A DNA stretch of 64,000 nt from Ignelater luminosus. Taxonomy: Eukaryota; Arthropoda; Insecta; Coleoptera; Elateridae. The translations under genes and the position numbers were made by a program. Shown in pieces: positions 24,441 through 36,173 of this stretch. The stretch lies in the NCBI GenBank assembly GCA_011009095.1, contig VTPC01090039.1, forward strand, positions 56,318 to 120,317, read 5' to 3'. The first letter of the stretch is position 1. Each line of letters begins with the position of its first letter. A model generated the notes under the pieces. That model was not told the origin of the DNA, searched no databases, and was given only the letters and a program-made list of their open reading frames with translations.

Positions 24441-26209
24441 ATTGATAACGGAACTGCAAACTTGCAAGCTACTGAATGAGGTGACCATTTCGTTAGGCCT
24501 TAAACTATGACCGACAGCAATTCGTGGTATAGTTTATGTTTGTGCCCTGCCGAATAACTCTCGGTCTTCCGTTTGCAGCGTTTAAATTGTTTTCATTTTG
24601 TGACAGACGAAACTTCAAACAAATACTGACTCCTTAAATAAGAAACAGGAAATTTACATTATTATTTATATCACATTTGTATACAAATTTGAAGCTAGTT
24701 ATTAGATTAAGCAATTAACAGTGATACAAATAGGAGCATTAGAAAGCCAATATTGGGCTATGTTTTCATTTTTCGGCCTGGACTAAAACTCTCTTTCGGC
24801 AACAATACGTACCAGAAAAAACTTGTTCTACACCTGGAAATGATTTTTTTCCTTTTCTTTCCTTGTAGTTCAGAGTTAGTAACGACCTAAGTTTTACATT
24901 GTTTACTACTGAAATTTTTGTTCAGTAATTATGAAACAGTAGGTATACCTGTTACAGTCTCAGTTCAGCCTTATCCTTTTAAAAAATAACAAAAATACCA
25001 AGTTCACCTGTTATAAGATTGTCCTTACAAGAAATTAACTAGAAGAAAACCCAAAAGCTTGCTTTAGACAGGTTTTTATTTAACATAACTGTTTTACACA
25101 TCAGTCGCTTACTACAAAAAAACTTCTTCGGAGATTTTTGTATTGCAAATTCGAGTCAAGCACTAATCTTGGACTTCTTGGTTTCAATCGCGCTTTTTTG
25201 TTTTTACCGTTAATATTTCAAATGAAACTGAAACTCTTGTCAGATAACAACAATTAAAAGCTGATCTGGTTAATTCCCGTTTTGAATTTAATTTGAAAAC
25301 TCAAAGTTCGTCAAAGTGCAACAGTATATTTCTCACTTGTTCAAGATGGCCACTCCTTAAAGATTGTCACCTGAGTCTGTGTAAAGATTCAGAAGTTTTG
25401 CATGGATAAGATCTGAGTAAGTTTAGATAGACAGGGTTTTTGACCTAGTCTGAATTTCTAGTCGAAATTTAAAATCTCAACTTTCTAAATTCACTCAGTT
25501 TTTCCGAACTGTCTGTATCAGACCAACAGAACATTTTGGTTCGTTACAAAAATGCTATAATTGCAGTAAGTTTATCTTAGGTAGAGTCAAGCCGAACTGG
25601 CCCTAAAAATTGCGGTTCGTACAGAGTTGCCGGTATGGATTCCCAAAGAGTAGACTGTAAAGAAGGTTGTACTGTTGCGCTTTTAATACAGATGTTTATG
25701 GATTACAACACAATTGGTTGCCGCTCTAAACTACCATTTCTCAGTCTTCTGGCTTGCGCGACTTCTACGGTGCATTTTTTAATTATAGAATTGAGAGTAG
25801 GCTGTCGTTTAAGTTCATTTTTACAGTGTACAAAAAATAAATGTGATGACTTGTACCTTTTTTTTGTAAGAATGGCATCAATGTCATATACACTGTTATA
25901 GAAATTGTAAATAAAGGCCTTCTCTGAATTCTATAATTAAAAATGCACTGTAATATTTATATTTTCACAAATTCATTGAAGGGTAGAATGTAAATTTTAT
26001 TACGCAGGTGGTTGTGGTCGTGCTGTTCCGACGATATTTAATCCTGATTTTGGAATCCAAGCTAACTGATCTTCTGGTCTGCATTAGAAGCACTTTGGTC
26101 AATTTTCTCTATTCGAAGTTTAAACAAAATTGGGCATTTAAACTTATTGAAGATGTGAATGAGTCGAAACTACTCAACTAATTGTCGCCTTTGATTCATA
26201 TTTAGGTAC
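24441..26209. other. Unassigned sequence containing one hairpin
   Basis: A plus-strand frame of 88 codons (25,635-25,901) is not recognised and overlaps the left arm of the inverted repeat at 25,767-25,951. On the minus strand near 26,000-26,080, WIPKSGLNIVGTARPQPPA runs to a stop, but I cannot assign it. Confidence 0.4.
25767..25951. repeat. Inverted repeat with about 25-base arms
   Basis: Arms at 25,767-25,792 and 25,927-25,951 share GTGCATTTTTAATTATAGAA as reverse complements, with one T-run length difference. They are 134 bases apart. It may be a short fold-back element. No target duplication was recognised. Confidence 0.6.
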
Positions 26210-26707
26210 GACTTCCGTATCCCGCCTACCTCAGATCAGGTCGGTTGAGGTGTCATATTGTCAGGCTTGTCGAGAGGGTCACGGGGGTACGCAAAAGATA
26301 AGAAATTGCATTGCGAGACCGGTGCTTTTGAATTTCTACGAAACTTTAACATGCAGTTCTATGGAATAACCTATTTAAACCTAACCTAAACCTAACCAAA
26401 CCTATCTAAACCTAACAATCAAAACAAACCTCAGGTGATATCAACAAAGCGTCCTCTATCGGATCTGCGCATTTTTCTCACTCTCATAGACTCGCATGTT
26501 AAATTTTCGTGGAAGTTCAAAAGCGCCCATCTCGTAATGCAATTTCAATAGAAGTCTATGGGTGGAACCGCACTTTACAAAAATCCTCATAACTTTTTAA
26601 CGCAGCTTCTTCGGCACCTAGACCAGTACCTCCGTGATCTTCTTGACAAGCCTGACAATATGACATCTCAGCTGACCTGATCTATAGTAGATGGGGATAC
26701 GGAAGTC
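26210..26707. mobile_element. 498-bp palindromic MITE with a telomere-like CCTAA core
   Basis: The left end (GACTTCCGTATCCC) and right end are inverted repeats for about 80 bases, sharing GTCATATTGTCAGGCTTGTC. A second inverted block lies further in, with AAATTGCATT and GCTTTTGAA at about 26,307-26,370 and 26,482-26,562. Together the arms make up most of the element. The centre (about 26,370-26,420) consists of runs of CCTAACCTAAACCTAACCAA type. These resemble degenerate copies of the insect telomeric unit CCTAA on this strand. It codes for nothing. The target duplication is uncertain. Confidence 0.8.
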
Positions 26708-29700
26708 TAACCCATATTGGTGACAAATGTCAGGATTAAGTTAAATGGGTGTTCTAGACTGATAACAAATCGGCGTTCATGCTATGTGTAAGTAAAATTT
26801 AAACCGCTGAAAGGCAAGTTTGACGAGTGAATCCAGTGGAGCTACGTCTATTCATTATGTGGAGCCCTATAGGTTATAGTCTAGTGGTCAGCCTATTGAA
26901 TAGTGTGACTCTGGCAAGTGCAAACTAGATTGAGACTGAATAAATGGTACTGAGTTTTCTCCTTCCATTATACGACAGAATCTTTTCGATAAAGGTATAC
27001 CATGTAATTTAATCTGAAAACTAAATTGATTCCGTATGTTCATGGAGCCGTTACTAGTGTGCAGAACTGAAACTCAAACAGATGCATTAGATTCGGATGA
27101 TGGAAAAGCGTCACATTAGAAATTTAACAACACGATATTAGAATTTATTAATTGTGTCTCAAGCTGAAATACTAAATTCCAAATTATGAAACGATTCAAA
27201 CAATCGAACATGTACCAATTTGAAATTCAGCAATAAAGTTCAGATGTTTACGTCTTCATCATTTCCATTCTAGTGAGAATGACTGATGATCGTTATCTCG
27301 CATTGGGGAACAAGTCTAAACAAGTTTATTATAGGATACCGTCTGAGTTTAACTTATTTATTAAATCTAAGGAATAGAATGGGTAAGAAATGAATAAAAA
27401 TGGTGGAGCGTGTTCCCAACAAGAAATGATTTGAAGACCATTAAACCAATCTAGAAAAGGTAACCGTGACAATGATTAAAATAAGAATTAGAATGTGTAA
27501 AAACTACAGAAAATTTAAAATCCCAACTTTCCTTAGCGCTTTTTACTTGAGGTAAATATTTACATATGAAAAACCTTCTGATTTTAATAAAAATTTAAAA
27601 AAACTCCAAAATCTCAATAACTTTTAAAAATGCCGTACTTGTAATTAAATTAAACCATAAAAATGTTGAGAGGAAAAATTTGCCGCTTACACAATTTAAG
27701 CGTCTGACTACAGACACTCGGGGTGTCTTCTGACAGACAGTTTATCAGAAAGTGGGAAAAAATAATTAGACCTCTTCTTTTTCGAGCCCTCTTTTAAATT
27801 TGCCCATTAGATATTTAAATATTCGTAAATGTTTTTTAACGCTCACTTTTATGGAAATTTTAATAATTAAATCACGAACTTTTAATTCGCCACACTTTCT
27901 CAAAATATCATTAAAGGTTTTTGTTTTTCTACATTGATTCTAGGTATTTATATTTTAAAATATTATAAAACACCCACCTGCAATAATATGGAAATTTTGT
28001 AGGTATCCTATAACATGTTGTAAACGTTAAAGAAAAAATAAGGAATGTTAATTAGACGAACAGAGAGTTACATGAGGGTTTCTCGTTTAATACATAAGTA
28101 CTTTTAAAGTAAAATAGTTTAAATTAAGATTATGATGAGGGTTAATATTGGCAATATTAATAATATAGGTGTTTATTTGCAAGATTACCCTAGATAATAA
28201 CATAATGATGTCATCCGCCACACCACCCCAAACAAAACAAAATTTATATTTGATGAAAGCATTTTCCATCCTCTTGTTACCATGGCAATAACACCAGTTC
28301 ATTAGGGTTAAAATTTTAAAACTAATTTTAATTTCAAAATCAACCTCAAATGATGATTATCAACTGGGAAATATTCATACATAGTTTTAGTTATAGTGCT
28401 GCAGGGTTTTTGGCCGAATAGAAATTATAATTACTACTACGGTAACGTTTTTTCATCCAAATTTGAATATTTTCAAGAAAATTAATTCTATTGAAGAAAT
28501 TAAAACAAAAGAATATTGCGGTAATGCTTAAATACCCACCACCCACTTAAAAGAAGCAAAGAATGGATTCCTGAATCTCTTTCTCCTATAGACGGACTAT
28601 TGTCATTTTTAACATTCTATGCATAATGAACTTAATTTTAAATCGATAAATCTTTGAAATTTTGTAAAGAATTTTCGTGAAAATAATTCAATTAGAATCC
28701 ATTAAAATTTCCTATAAATTATTAGTTTTCTATTTTACTCTAATAATTATGCTATACTTTAATATTTAACACTCGGTAGCAATACTATAAACTATCAAAT
28801 CCAGTGAAGTCACATAATTTGATAACCAGACAACCTTTTAACTAATTTCAATATTAGAGTATTAAATTTAAAACCGTAGTTTTGTACAAATAATAATAAT
28901 AATAATAATGATAAAATAAACTTTTAAATAATTCACGTCAAAAATTAGTACTTTAAATTTATAATTACCTGATGACAGCGTCAATTAAGATTTAAAATCA
29001 TTAATAAAATAGTAAATTTAATTAAACATAATGGTTTCGTAAAATCTATTATTGTTTTAATCAACGTGTGGTCAAGTCACATTTAGTTATTAGATTCTTC
29101 TTTATTAGTAATGAAATAATAAAATTAATATTTAAACAAATTACTTTACAGCCGTAACTTACCTGTTATAATTCTTTTTTTTTTGCTAATTATCTTCCTC
29201 CAGTCGTGTGAATTTTTGCAATTTTGTGACGTAGAATCAAAACTTCCCTACGCAAACTGTAACTTATGAACCGAATATAAGTAAAGTCTATTTTCATCTC
29301 TACTCTATTTCTTCTATTCCCAGATTAAATTTAATTAAACTTTAGCAAGCTTTTTATAAATGGTATTTGGGTAACACATTTGAGAGACGAAGAAAATTAT
29401 TCAAGTCGTTAATAAAAAAATGATTATCAACTACAAAAGTCTTCCAAAATGTGATGCTTTTACGTTCTTATCTTTAAAAAAAGATTTAGTCCACTGTTAA
29501 AAAGAAAAAAATTTTATTCTAGACATAATATTTACATAGCACAAACGAAACAAAGATAAAAACTAGCTTTGACCAACTTCGCAAATGCTTTTGAATGTCC
29601 AACAGATGTCAAACAGGTCAAAATCCTAAAATATTTTATAATAAAGCCTTACCCAAGAAAATTGCATAGATTCCGTCTGGTTTTATCATGTCTTCTACGA

Positions 29701-30639
29701 TACTACTTCTTGTATGGTGGTTTTATCCTGTATATCTAAATATTATATTCATTTAATTATTTTATTTATCTTATATGAATATAAATCGGTAAGTAAATAA
29801 ATAAATTGCAAATTTTGTTCAGTACCAACAGGGTGTTACATTTTATAGAGTTTACTGTTTATCTGTGTCAGCAACTTATGCCTCAAACATGTTTGAATTT
29901 GTAACGGTTTATAAATACATTATTAGATCTTACTCTTAGAAAGCTGCTCTTTGGAAAAATAAAATTTGCATAACATTCATCTAGTAGGCAAGCAAACAAT
30001 CAAAGTTAATTTAGCCACCAAAAGTGAACGGGCTCCTGTAGAAGTTAATTTGGTGAAGTAGCAAAGAATCATAAATGCCTGATCGCGGATGTAGTCGTGG
30101 TGGTGATTGGATGAAATGAAATGATGGTGTAAAGCTGTTGGACGGTACGGTGGGGCTGGTCGGTGGAATAAGTCACGAAAAAGAATCCGTGGCTCTCTAC
30201 GGCTAGACAGTGTCCAACGGCTAGACGAGGCATTGAATGATATGGCTGTTAGCAACAGATGTTCTCAACGCAAAACCTGAAAAGCGCAGACAATGGACAT
30301 TGGTGACCGTAGACTGCTCTTCCCTCAGAGCGTCGTCGTCATTTCGGATCGCTATACAAGTTTGAGGTTCCAAACCCAAGATGGGCGTTTGTTCTAGTCA
30401 GGGTAGCAAACTGAACTTAGTTACAATTAATGATAATTAAGATAGAACGTCTGTCAACGTTCTTAATCGTCTTCACAACTCCGATACTGGTCGGCCGCAG
30501 TACTTTCGTCTCTTAGTATACTGAAGTTCAAGGACAGCATAGAATCCCTAGTCTACGTAGTTTCTAAAGTCTCTTTAACCAAATGGAAATGTTTTTTGAA
30601 TAAGCGAAACCCGGTGCTGGATGCTTATGAGATGAGAAA
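26708..30639. other. Long AT-rich stretch without a recognised gene
   Basis: A (TAA)n microsatellite lies near 28,890-28,910. A tRNA-like A box (TAGTCTAGTGGTCAGC) near 26,879 hints at an old SINE, but I see no good B box. From about 29,980 the sequence becomes less AT-rich. A 92-codon minus-strand frame at 29,977-30,255 is not recognised. This last part may belong to the RTE-like element whose 3' end follows. Confidence 0.4.
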
Positions 30640-30837
30640 TAACTGAGTGGACCAGTGGTAATTACTGTGGAAGATACTCACGACAACGCTGATGGGATGA
30701 TAAAATAATGTTGTTGGTGATAACCAATGGTACAGATATGTAGTAGATGACGGGTATCGTAGATGCTTGATCAGGTGCAAATGAATAGAATCTGCGAAGG
30801 AAGATAAAAGTCTTTTTTCTTGTTAAAGATAATCATT
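30640..30837 (+). mobile_element. 3' end of an RTE-like non-LTR element, first copy
   Basis: The block 30,707-30,837 is a diverged direct copy of 32,512-32,646, which is the 3' untranslated tail of the RTE-like element that follows. Shared pieces include TGTTGTTGGTG, GAAGATAAAAGTC and TTAAAGATAATCATTA. Upstream, the reading VEDTHDNADGMIK before a stop fits the last residues of the ORF. The second element begins exactly after this tail. The preceding coding region of the first copy was not found. Confidence 0.6.
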
Positions 30838-32646
30838 ATGCTAAAACGGTTGAGAAAAGAAAAAGGTAACACAATAAATAATATAAAGGAAAAAAACGGA
30901 AAGACGTTAAACAAAGAGAAGGACATCAAACAGAGATGGGAAGAATATTATATGAAACTGCTGGGAGCCACAAACGAAAGTACAGTTATACACCATGGAA
31001 AGTCAGACAACATAACAAGAGACAGAGCAAAAAGGAATTATTTCAATAAACGATATCCTGGAAGCAATAAACAAAATCAAAATTGGGAAAGCCTCTGGGG
31101 TAGATGAAATAAAACCTGAAATTATAAAATTCATCTGAGAAGAGGAGTGAAATTATTGTGTGAGATAATAAAATTAGCATAGAATACTGTACATACAAGA
31201 TACCCGAGGAGTGAAAAATGGCAGTCATGGTACCGATACTAAAAAAAGAGAAAGCAACCAACTGTAATAATTACAGAGGAGTATCTTTATTAAGTGTAGC
31301 GTTCAAGATATATAAGAGAGTGATAGAAAAGAAACTGAGACCTAAAATAGAAAGAGCAATGAACGATACACAAGCAGAATTCACAACGGGGAGGTAGACC
31401 CAAAACTGGATATTTGTGGTGAGGCAAATCGCTGAAAAAGTGTTAAAGACAGATAGAAAACTTTATGTCTGCGTAATAGACTTAGAAAAAGCCTTCGACT
31501 GAGTTAAGAGGGAATAAATATGGAGAATTATGCACTCGAAAGGTATTGACGACAAACTCATAAGAGCTACACAGAGCCTATACAACAAAACCATAAATAT
31601 AGCGAAAGTAAGAAGAATGGTTACTTCACAATTCATAACACAAGAGGGGTCAGACGGAAGAGTATATTGAGCCCAGTCTTGTTCATGATGGTAATGGATG
31701 ACATCACTAAGAATATAAACGTACAAGAAAAAGGAACACAGATGGGATACAGAAAATTAAGACCAGTTTATAGAAACGAGCTCCTATATGCCGACGATTT
31801 CCTCCTGTTCGGAAATAACAAAGACGAACTCAAACGAAAAATGGAAAAATGGGAAACAAAGCTCTTACAGTATGACCTGAAAATAAGCGCAAAAAACCGA
31901 AATTTCGACAATAGCTAACACACATGAGATGACAGAAATAGAAAAATAGAGAGTCGGAAATTACAGCAAATTCAACATCTGAAAAACTTAGGGGCAATAG
32001 TAGACGAGAAAAATAATATGGAAACCGAATGTTTAGAACACTATACAACACCTTTTTCAATAAAAAAGAAATCAGCAAGAAAACTAAAGTTAAAATTTAC
32101 GAAACAGTGCTAGTTGTAACCTTAATATACGGCTGTGAGTCGTGGGTGCTCGCGGGTGCTCTAATGCAAAAGATCAATGCATGTGATATGAAAGTGCTAC
32201 GAAAAATTGAAGGGGTAACAAAGATATACAAAATTAGGAACGACACCATCAGAGTTAAGGTGGTTTGGACATGTGGTGAGAATGAGTGACAATAGGACAG
32301 CAAAACTGATTTGGAAAACCCAAGTTGGGGCTAGGAGGAGACGCGGAAGGCCAAGGAAAACACAGAACAAGCAAATCGTCGCCAACCTATAGAAAAAACA
32401 AAACTCAACTTAATAGAAGCCAAGGAAAAAGCGAAAGACAGGAAAAGCTGCAAAATACACACCATCTTGACACTAATGACAGAAGAGGCTAATAGATAAG
32501 TATCTAAGATGATGTTGTTGGTGGTGGCCAATTGTACATAAATGTAATAGATGACGGTAGATCGTAAACGCTTGATGATCAGATGCAAATGGATAAAATT
32601 TGTAAATGAAGATAAAAGTCTCGGTCCTTATTAAAGATAATCATTA
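30838..32646 (+). mobile_element. RTE-like non-LTR retrotransposon, 5'-truncated and decayed
   Basis: The element begins in the linker before the reverse transcriptase. Blocks in order are WEEYYMKLLG near 30,940, AINKIKIGKASGVDEIKPEI near 31,060, and a GVSLLS-like block near 31,280. KAFD is present in degraded form near 31,490. MSPVLFMMVMDDI begins at 31,667 and ELLYADDFLLFGNN follows near 31,780, so the catalytic YADD box is intact. The C-terminal part has YGCESWVL near 32,130, RWFGHVVRMSDNRTAKLIW near 32,260 and RRRRGRPRKT near 32,330. Numerous stops and frameshifts make it inactive. The 3' tail from about 32,512 duplicates 30,707-30,837. The block order fits the RTE/craniofacial-development-protein-2-like group, though the clade needs a tree. 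Confidence 0.85.
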
Positions 32647-32921
32647 ATGATGGAATCGGTTAGATACAGATGGATGGAGAAAGCATTTCTTTTGAGATTC
32701 ACAATTACATATTACAGTTTACAGGGTGGAATATTAATGTTGGCCAGCTGGGTGATTTCACCAATCGTTATAGGAAGGAATGAGGTCGTGGAGTAAAGAA
32801 ATGAAGCTACAGTCTAATCTGCTGCCGCTGTACAGTGGTCCACATTGGATTAATCTCTAGTTGTTAATTATTCTAATTTTTTAAGAAAGCATTTTTATTG
32901 TTGAATGAGTGGAATATAATA

Positions 32922-33947
32922 CAGTAGAGCATCGATTCTCCGAACACTACAGGACCTGGCGGGGTTCGGATAAATGATAATTCGGATAACAGATCTAAAT
33001 TAAATTTTAATCATAAATCACATGTATACGTATTCTGTAAGCAAATAAGCTCATCGTCTCGGTACAAATCAAGAATTAAACCTTTTCAAAACAGTTAGTA
33101 ATTAATTGTTGCCTTTTCGCAGCTGTTCTTTTTGTAGCAGCTAAAGCTTGTAGGTGTTTTAATTGAAGCAGTTAATAACCCCCTACCTCTTCTTGTGCTT
33201 CAAAGATTTCATCGTGGGAAGGAAGTTTTGCATTTTCCACATCACCACAATCAGTGACTTCATCTTCATTTTCTGGTTCTCCCTCATTATTTACTGCGGC
33301 TATAATTTCATTGTCCGTAAGCAAATAAAACCTGGGTCTTCGCATCGGTTTACAACCATTTCCTTACGTCTTTTTTTTACACTGACGAAAATCAGGAACA
33401 TTTGTTGCCAGTTCCAAAATGTCTTTGGCAGATGGTTCGTGGTTGATGTCAGTTGCCATTTCGGTCTCCGATTGAGGCAATAATTTTCTCCATGATCGAA
33501 GCAATGTCTCGGTCTTGACATTTTTCCACGCTTCTGCTGCCATGTAAGCACAGTATTTCAAATTTAATTTAGAGTCTTCGTTTTTATAAAGTAGTAAGCG
33601 GTGCAAAAACATTTTACGGCAAGGGCGCTTAAATGTTTCTATCTCCCCCTGATCCATCGGCTGTACAAGTGAAGTAACATTAGGTGAGAGAAAAACAACA
33701 TCAAAATTATCAACTGTAGGTAACTATGAAGTGAAAGAATAAGCAGGAGCATTATCAAGCAAAAGCAGCAAAGCCAAAACCTTATTATGAACGGAATTAA
33801 TCACAGTTAACTGAAATTTTGAGTTGGCAAATAATCGTAATCCTAACTGAAATAAAAATTCAATCGATTCAGACCCCTGTGTTAAACGACGTGTTCGGTT
33901 AACAGATCGTTTGCTTGACAGATGTTCGGATAATCGATGTTCTACTG
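32922..33947 (-). mobile_element. Tigger-like (pogo) deletion derivative, 1,026 bp
   Basis: The terminal inverted repeats start CAGTAGAGCATCGATTCTCC and CAGTAGAACATCGATTATCC, followed by GAAC at both ends, with TA on both sides (32,920-32,921 and 33,948-33,949). These are typical Tigger ends. The minus strand codes for the C-terminal third of a Tigger transposase only. LLLLLDNAPAY near 33,740 holds a catalytic aspartate. VTSLVQPMDQGEIETFKRP near 33,650 holds the third catalytic aspartate. An acidic tail with DEVTDCGDVENAKLPSHDEI lies near 33,220-33,280. The helix-turn-helix and first catalytic block are absent, so it could only have moved with help from a full-length relative. Confidence 0.9.
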
Positions 33948-35411
33948 TATAATGTAGATATAATTCGTAAACAACAATAGCCAAATGATGAGATTTAGAA
34001 TTTTTGCACGCAAGAATAAACAAACATGAAACTGCAGAAACAGAATTTCAATCACTGTGCACCCAACGCAATGGACCAACTGAATGAGGAGTGGCCGACG
34101 ATCTGCGATCTAAAAAATCCCAACCTTGGAATGGTGACAGATCAACCTGAATGGAGAAGAAAGACACCGGCCAGTTTTCTCACTAAACTAGGCAACTACC
34201 GTGGCTTTTGTTGAAAGGATAGGTTAAGGCTTTAGGTGTTCAGAATAAGAATAAAAACTTCAGGATCAATAAGGTAAAGGGGGGGTAATAGGTAAAAAAA
34301 AGTAGATTCGGTGGAAACCACTATTCGGGTATTCAACTGCACTACGTACTAAGAAAAATCACATGAAACCTTAGTGAGAATTTTCAATGAGGAATATCAA
34401 ACCCTGAACCTTTCGAATACAGCACTCAGCTGTGCCATTTGAAAATGTTGTCGGTGGTAAGATTACGTTGAAATACCACGACTGACAATGAGTACTACTT
34501 ACGTCTACCTGACAGGCAGCCTGAAAGCGGAGAAGCGGTGGCTCGTCAGACGTGTAACGGTATTTATTGTTTGGAATAGATAATTTTTAAGCAAGTACTT
34601 AGATTAATGCTAATTAAATTAAAAGTAACTCGTTTCGTCCCACAACAGAAAAATACAAAGAAAATCGCTGTCATCCCTTACTTATAGTCACATTAAACGC
34701 TCCTTTCTCCTTTATCTTTTCTAATCCTATTAACGAAATTTTTTAAGGTGACGTTTTGGGTTAGTATTAGTCTAAAATCTATTCTGATCTGTCAGTTTAA
34801 AATATCATTAAATGCATTTATTCCTCGACCTCTTCATTTTACAATAACAGTCTTCTTATCTATTTTATGAGCCATGTCTTACACTCAGTTACTAAGAATC
34901 TTAAACCGTTTAGTTGTTATTTGTCTCTCCTTTTATGATTATATTATTTAATTACTTTTTTAATTAACAATACTTGTAACTATTTAAAAATGTTTTTGTG
35001 GTTATAAATTAAGTACTCGTATCTTGGAATTTTTCTTTTCTTTTCAGGGAAAGGAAAAAAATAAATAAAGAAGACAATTTAATATTGAGTGTTCTCGTAT
35101 GTAATAGTGAGTAAAACTTAAAACAAAACTGAATGGTTAAACTTTGATCACTTTTACATATACACGCTGGTGTTACTATTAAGAACCGATCTGGAAATTT
35201 TTTTTTGTTATTCGATCCGGGGGGCGTTGCTAATATTCGCGAAATAAAGTACTCCTGGTATTGCCAGTGTTCTGCAATGGTCACATATGTAGAATTTAAC
35301 ATTTGTTACCAATAATACAGTTAACAGGTTGAATTCAAACCTAGAAATTTAGTTTTAACAGAATTTAACAAAATAGTTTTGTGAAAAGAAAGGAAATATC
35401 GAATCGTGATT
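33948..35411. other. Unassigned sequence
   Basis: A plus-strand stretch near 34,080-34,180 (DQPEWRRKTPASF) faintly resembles the end of an RTE ORF2 but is too short to call. A minus-strand frame of 97 codons at 35,009-35,302 has no known motif. Confidence 0.4.
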
Positions 35412-35874
35412 TTAGAGTGAATTTAGTTCGTTATTTGGGGATGAAGCCCATCCAAAACCATGGTTTACAAATGGTTCGCGAAATTCAAGGGTGGAAGGCC
35501 AACGTTTGATGACGATGTTCGCGAAGGTCTTCCATGCACCTCTGTTCTCGCGAAAAACATCAATGCTGTGGTTGAAATGATTAAAGCAGATCTGCATGTG
35601 GCATACAGTGAGATAGAGGCATCCTTAGGCATTGCATTTTTGACTAGTAAAAACATCACATTAACCACTCATTGCCCATATTTGCCTGATGTATCGTCCA
35701 ATGACTTTTTCTTGTTTCCAAAAGTCAAAAATAAAATACATGGCCTGAAGAGGCCGTTGAAGCATTTAAATCACTTGTTTCGGAGGTACTTCGTTCAGGG
35801 TGGAGAAAATATTTCGAAGATTGGTTTCATCGAATGCAAAAGTGTTAAAGGCAAATATTTTGAGAAGCAATAAA
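35412..35874 (+). pseudogene. Internally deleted mariner transposase
   Basis: The N-terminal DNA-binding half is recognisable. FGDEAHPKPW near 35,437 is in a different frame from what follows, WFAKFKGGRPTFDDDVREGL from 35,472. Next come INAVVEMIKADLHVAYSEIE and ASLGI near 35,630. The reading then jumps directly to CPYLPDVSSNDFFLFPKVKN near 35,665, the block around the third catalytic aspartate. About 170 residues, including the first and second catalytic aspartates, have been lost. After another frameshift the tail reads EEAVEAFKSLVSEVLRSGW and WFHRMQKC near 35,748-35,840. A final shift gives KGKYFEKQ. This is a different mariner lineage from the element 300 bases downstream. Confidence 0.85.
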
Positions 35875-36173
35875 GTGATTTACATAACGTAATGTGTGTT
35901 TTGTTTTACTTTTTCTGCGAATTCTAGCAATGCCCTTTTTATCTTAAGCAATTAATTCCAGGAAACATTAGTCTGATTCAAAAACTAAAAACAAAACAAG
36001 CTGTAATGTTTCAAAACCAATTAACGTGACACAGTATGATCGAACTTTTGGACAGCACTAAAGGCTTAAAAACCATTCTTTAGAAATAAGTTTGAAAATA
36101 TAAGCGCAAGTGTATGTTTAATTCCTGGTTACCGTGTGAAGTTTAGGATTTTGCTATTTGTTTACTAATGATA

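Noticed and set aside
26000..26080. Minus-strand reading WIPKSGLNIVGTARPQPPA before a stop
   Set aside because: It looks protein-like but is short, preceded by stops, and I cannot assign it to a family.
26868..26945. tRNA-like A box TAGTCTAGTGGTCAGC
   Set aside because: No acceptable B box or folding partner follows, so it was not listed as a feature.
35330..36060. Terminal inverted repeats for the deleted mariner at 35.4-35.9 kb
   Set aside because: A mariner-end-like sequence (CTGTCCAAAAGTTCGATCAT, minus strand near 36,030-36,050) was seen downstream, but no matching left end was found.
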